Position numbers and translations under genes: made by a program
Notes under the pieces: generated by a model
What the model was told of the DNA's origin: nothing
Database searches by the model: none
The model's input: only the letters and a program-made list of their open reading frames with translations
DNA from: Lachnospiraceae bacterium
GTDB lineage: Bacteria; Bacillota; Clostridia; Lachnospirales; Lachnospiraceae
Direction: 5' to 3'
Assembly (NCBI GenBank): GCA_003507655.1
Contig: DNUZ01000024.1
Span: 1-64,000, forward strand
DNA: 64,000 nucleotides
Shown here: positions 62,325 to 64,000 of the stretch, piece by piece
How the letters are laid out: the number at the start of each line of letters is the position of its first letter
How positions within the stretch are numbered: the stretch's first letter is position 1

Positions 62325-63024
62325 CGCATTTTGTATAGACACCGATGTGCTTTTTTGTATCGGCATCCAGTTCGTTTGGAAGGATTGGTTTGCCGTAATG
62401 AAGCACAACGTGTGTCTTTTTTAATAAAGGAGCCTGTGCTTCATAGATCTTAGGTGTATTCGTCATGGCGATCGGAATGATCGGACATCCGGTCTTTAAT
62501 GCCAGTTTAAAACTTCCCTCTTTAAACGGAAGCAGTTCTTTCGGGTTATCATTTCTGGTACCTTCCGGAAAAATACACATCGAAATCCCATGTTTGATCT
62601 GGTCAATTCCCTTTAAGATCGTTTTCATTCCCTCTTTGATATCCTGACGGTTCAAAAACAGACAGTAGAGCCGTTTCATCCAGATCGAAAGGATCGGAAC
62701 TTTTTCTAAGCCGTCTTTTGCAATGTAACCGGTCAGTCCCGGACAACGGGAATAGGAAACCACGATGTCAAAATAGCTCTGGTGGTTTGCGATATAGAGT
62801 ACCGGCTGGTCTTTTGGTACATTTTCTTCCCCGATCACGGTTAATTTTGTTCCGCAGAGAAAGAGAATCACTTTGAATGCCCACTGCACGATCCGCAGGC
62901 TTGCAATGTCTGCTGCGGGTTTATTCCGCTTCCCGATCAGCCAGAGGACTCCGAGAACGGGCAGTCCTAAGATAAAATATAAAAGTAAAAAAATAATTAC
63001 CAGAATCAATCGAATCATACGCAT
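62275..63024 (-). CDS. plsC: 1-acyl-sn-glycerol-3-phosphate acyltransferase
   Basis: A 249-residue PlsC-type acyltransferase. One N-terminal membrane helix is followed by the catalytic HX4D motif in NHQSYFDIV near residue 79 and the glycerophosphate-binding FPEGTRND near residue 150. It makes phosphatidic acid for membrane lipids. Its last 16 codons lie opposite the end of murF (50-bp convergent overlap), so there is no room for a terminator between them. Confidence 0.93.
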   Translation of the reverse strand: MRMIRLILVIIFLLLYFILGLPVLGVLWLIGKRNKPAADIASLRIVQWAFKVILFLCGTKLTVIGEENVPKDQPVLYIANHQSYFDIVVSYSRCPGLTGYIAKDGLEKVPILSIWMKRLYCLFLNRQDIKEGMKTILKGIDQIKHGISMCIFPEGTRNDNPKELLPFKEGSFKLALKTGCPIIPIAMTNTPKIYEAQAPLLKKTHVVLHYGKPILPNELDADTKKHIGVYTKCVIEQMLEENEQYLETP

Positions 63025-63136
63025 GCTACCTCTTTAAAATTTATTACATAAAATTTATTATACAAATATGGTGGAACAATTACAATATCAAATGCATATT
63101 ATTTATATAGAATAGAAGAATGTGAAGAGGGAATCT

Positions 63137-63556
63137 ATGAGGCGGCTAAAAACAATGATGTGCTTAGGAATCCTGCTGATGCTGTTGGCGATGACAGTGG
63201 GCGGATGCAAGGTGGAAGAAAAAAATGATGCCAAAGTCAGTGATATGAAATTTACCGTGATCTCTGAAAAAGAGCTTCCCGATGAGCTGAAAAAGATTAT
63301 TGAGGAGAAAAAGCAAAAGGAGATGAAACTTACATATATGTCCGGTGACAAACTGTACATTGTCCGCGGATATGGAGTGCAGAAAACAGGAGGTTACAGC
63401 ATACAGGTGAAGGATTTATATCAGGCTAAAAATGCAGTTTATTTCAAATCGGAGCTGATCGGACCGGGAGAAAATGACGTGTCGGAAAAAGTCGAAAGTT
63501 ACCCATATATAGTTGTCTCGACAGAAAAAACGGAAGATATTGTGGTTTTTGAGTAA
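63137..63556 (+). CDS. Lipoprotein of the PrcB_C type, unknown function
   Basis: A 139-residue protein with a hydrophobic signal and lipobox ending TVGGC at about residue 24, so it is probably anchored on the outer face of the membrane. The mature domain (FTVISEKELPDELKKIIEEKK.. then LYIVRGYGVQKTGGYSIQVKDLY) resembles the PrcB C-terminal domain, found in several small clostridial lipoproteins. ATG 63137 follows GAGGGAAT; GTG 63122 is possible but less well placed. Confidence 0.78.
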   Translation: MRRLKTMMCLGILLMLLAMTVGGCKVEEKNDAKVSDMKFTVISEKELPDELKKIIEEKKQKEMKLTYMSGDKLYIVRGYGVQKTGGYSIQVKDLYQAKNAVYFKSELIGPGENDVSEKVESYPYIVVSTEKTEDIVVFE

Positions 63557-63574
63557 AAAAAACGTGTTTAGACC

Positions 63575-63603
63575 TTGCAAATATTTTATTACTGTGATAA
63601 ACT
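63575..63603 (+). promoter_or_regulatory. Promoter of veg
   Basis: TTGCAA (63575-63580), 17 bp, TAAACT (63598-63603), 44 bp before the start codon. Confidence 0.6.
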
Positions 63604-63647
63604 AAAGCAGATACAGTGAGTCAATTGTGGGTTAGGAGGAATAAAGA

Positions 63648-63890
63648 ATGCAGCAGAAGGATTTAAACAAAGTCAGAGCATCGGTTCTTCAACAGTGTGG
63701 AAGCAAGGTAAAGATACAGTTAGACCGTGGCAGAAATAAAGTTGATATCCAGGAAGGCGTGATTCAGAATGCATACCCAAGTGTATTTACCATCCTGATA
63801 GATGATGAGAGGGATGAGAATCCACCGCAGTTACTGTCTTTTAGTTACACCGACATTATTACGAGAGATATTCGCATGAAATTATGCTAA
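63648..63890 (+). CDS. veg: Veg family protein
   Basis: An 80-residue Veg protein of normal length. DLNKVRASVLQQCGSKVKIQLDRGRNK and the closing FSYTDIITRDIRMKLC region are characteristic. In B. subtilis Veg stimulates biofilm matrix genes through SinR. AGGAGG precedes ATG by about nine bases. A hairpin directly after it carries the next gene's ribosome site. Confidence 0.95.
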   Translation: MQQKDLNKVRASVLQQCGSKVKIQLDRGRNKVDIQEGVIQNAYPSVFTILIDDERDENPPQLLSFSYTDIITRDIRMKLC

Positions 63891-63898
63891 AAAAGTAT

Positions 63899-63952
63899 AA
63901 AACTTCTTTGCTTGGAATAGAATGTAAAAAGTCCCAAGCAAAGGAGTTTTTT
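63899..63952 (+). terminator. Terminator whose 3' arm is the ribosome site of the next gene
   Basis: AAAACTTCTTTGCTTGG (63899-63915) pairs with CCAAGCAAAGGAGTTTT (63934-63950) over 17 bp with one G-U pair, within a TTTTTT run. AAAGGAG inside the 3' arm is correctly spaced for ATG 63953. Confidence 0.75.
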
Positions 63953-64000
63953 ATGGAATTAAAGAAGAAGTATATACATATGAGCCATGAAAAGGGACGG
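63953..64000 (+). CDS. Start of a gene cut by the window edge, possibly SPOCS/DUF3794 protein
   Basis: Sixteen codons are visible: MELKKKYIHMSHEKGR. A similar opening (MEL-KK-IHM) is common in clostridial DUF3794/SPOCS-LysM spore-surface proteins often found near veg. The identification rests on this short stretch and gene order only. Confidence 0.45.
   Translation, partial: MELKKKYIHMSHEKGR

Noticed and set aside
1..64000. tRNA, rRNA, transposase or prophage genes
   Set aside because: Looked for on both strands; no cloverleaf with CCA-adjacent T-loop, no rRNA stretch, no integrase, transposase or phage structural protein was found.

Overview
The window reads as a chromosomal segment of an anaerobic, low-to-mid GC, spore-forming Firmicute of the Lachnospiraceae type (Roseburia/Agathobacter-like is my impression, not proven). 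Support comes from the gene content: both dipicolinate synthase subunits, Veg, long-form Hpf, an ECF transporter energy module beside truA-rplM-rpsI, a BMP-type nucleoside/lipoprotein ABC transporter, a VanW protein, strong AGGAGG ribosome sites, some TTG starts and short intergenic spaces. No rRNA, tRNA, CRISPR array, transposase or prophage is visible.

Layout. 1-1.9 kb is a decaying accessory patch: an AAA/DUF4143 ATPase broken by one amber codon and a YhcG-type nuclease remnant. 2-9.3 kb holds a thioesterase, a LysR/MATE pair, a YoaK-like membrane protein, a secreted 3D-domain protein, an SDR and a CorA channel. 9.3-16 kb holds TrpB2, a deleted lactate dehydrogenase, malic enzyme, a Nudix protein and a two-ligase glutathione-like operon. 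16-22.2 kb is a TetR-controlled MMPL exporter with a repeat-rich surface protein and an MntP-like pump. 22.5-28.3 kb has a radical SAM protein, endonuclease III, an exonuclease and VanW. 28.3-35.8 kb is core metabolism and translation (HypE-like, Lrp/aminotransferase, trmL, ecfA1A2T, truA, rplM, rpsI). 36-37.3 kb is an AT-rich two-gene module that looks like an ADP-ribosyltransferase toxin plus partner. 37.4-44.5 kb has MarR/YczE, dpaAB, a PocR signalling protein, asnB, a HAD phosphatase and a GntR/FCD regulator. 44.7-48.5 kb is hypB - large Fe-S flavoprotein - hypA. 48.9-56.4 kb has a second MATE, the BMP transporter and azlCD. 56.6-64 kb has a secreted lipase-like protein, an SDR, hpf, ddl, murF, plsC, a lipoprotein, veg and the start of a probable SPOCS/DUF3794 gene.

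The most unusual signal is not a gene. Six copies of a 150-240 bp imperfect hairpin lie between genes at about 5.8, 6.9, 22.4, 48.8, 59.3 and 59.6 kb. Their central sequence is conserved, but their arms differ from copy to copy while staying complementary within each copy, with several paired compensatory changes. A seventh, larger hairpin at 7.1-7.4 kb has a different sequence but similar ends. Three intergenic hairpins also carry the next gene's Shine-Dalgarno sequence in their 3' arm. Further candidates are the lone HypA/HypB operon built round a multi-cluster flavoprotein with a likely GntR operator, and the ART-type two-gene module with a dyad across its promoter.
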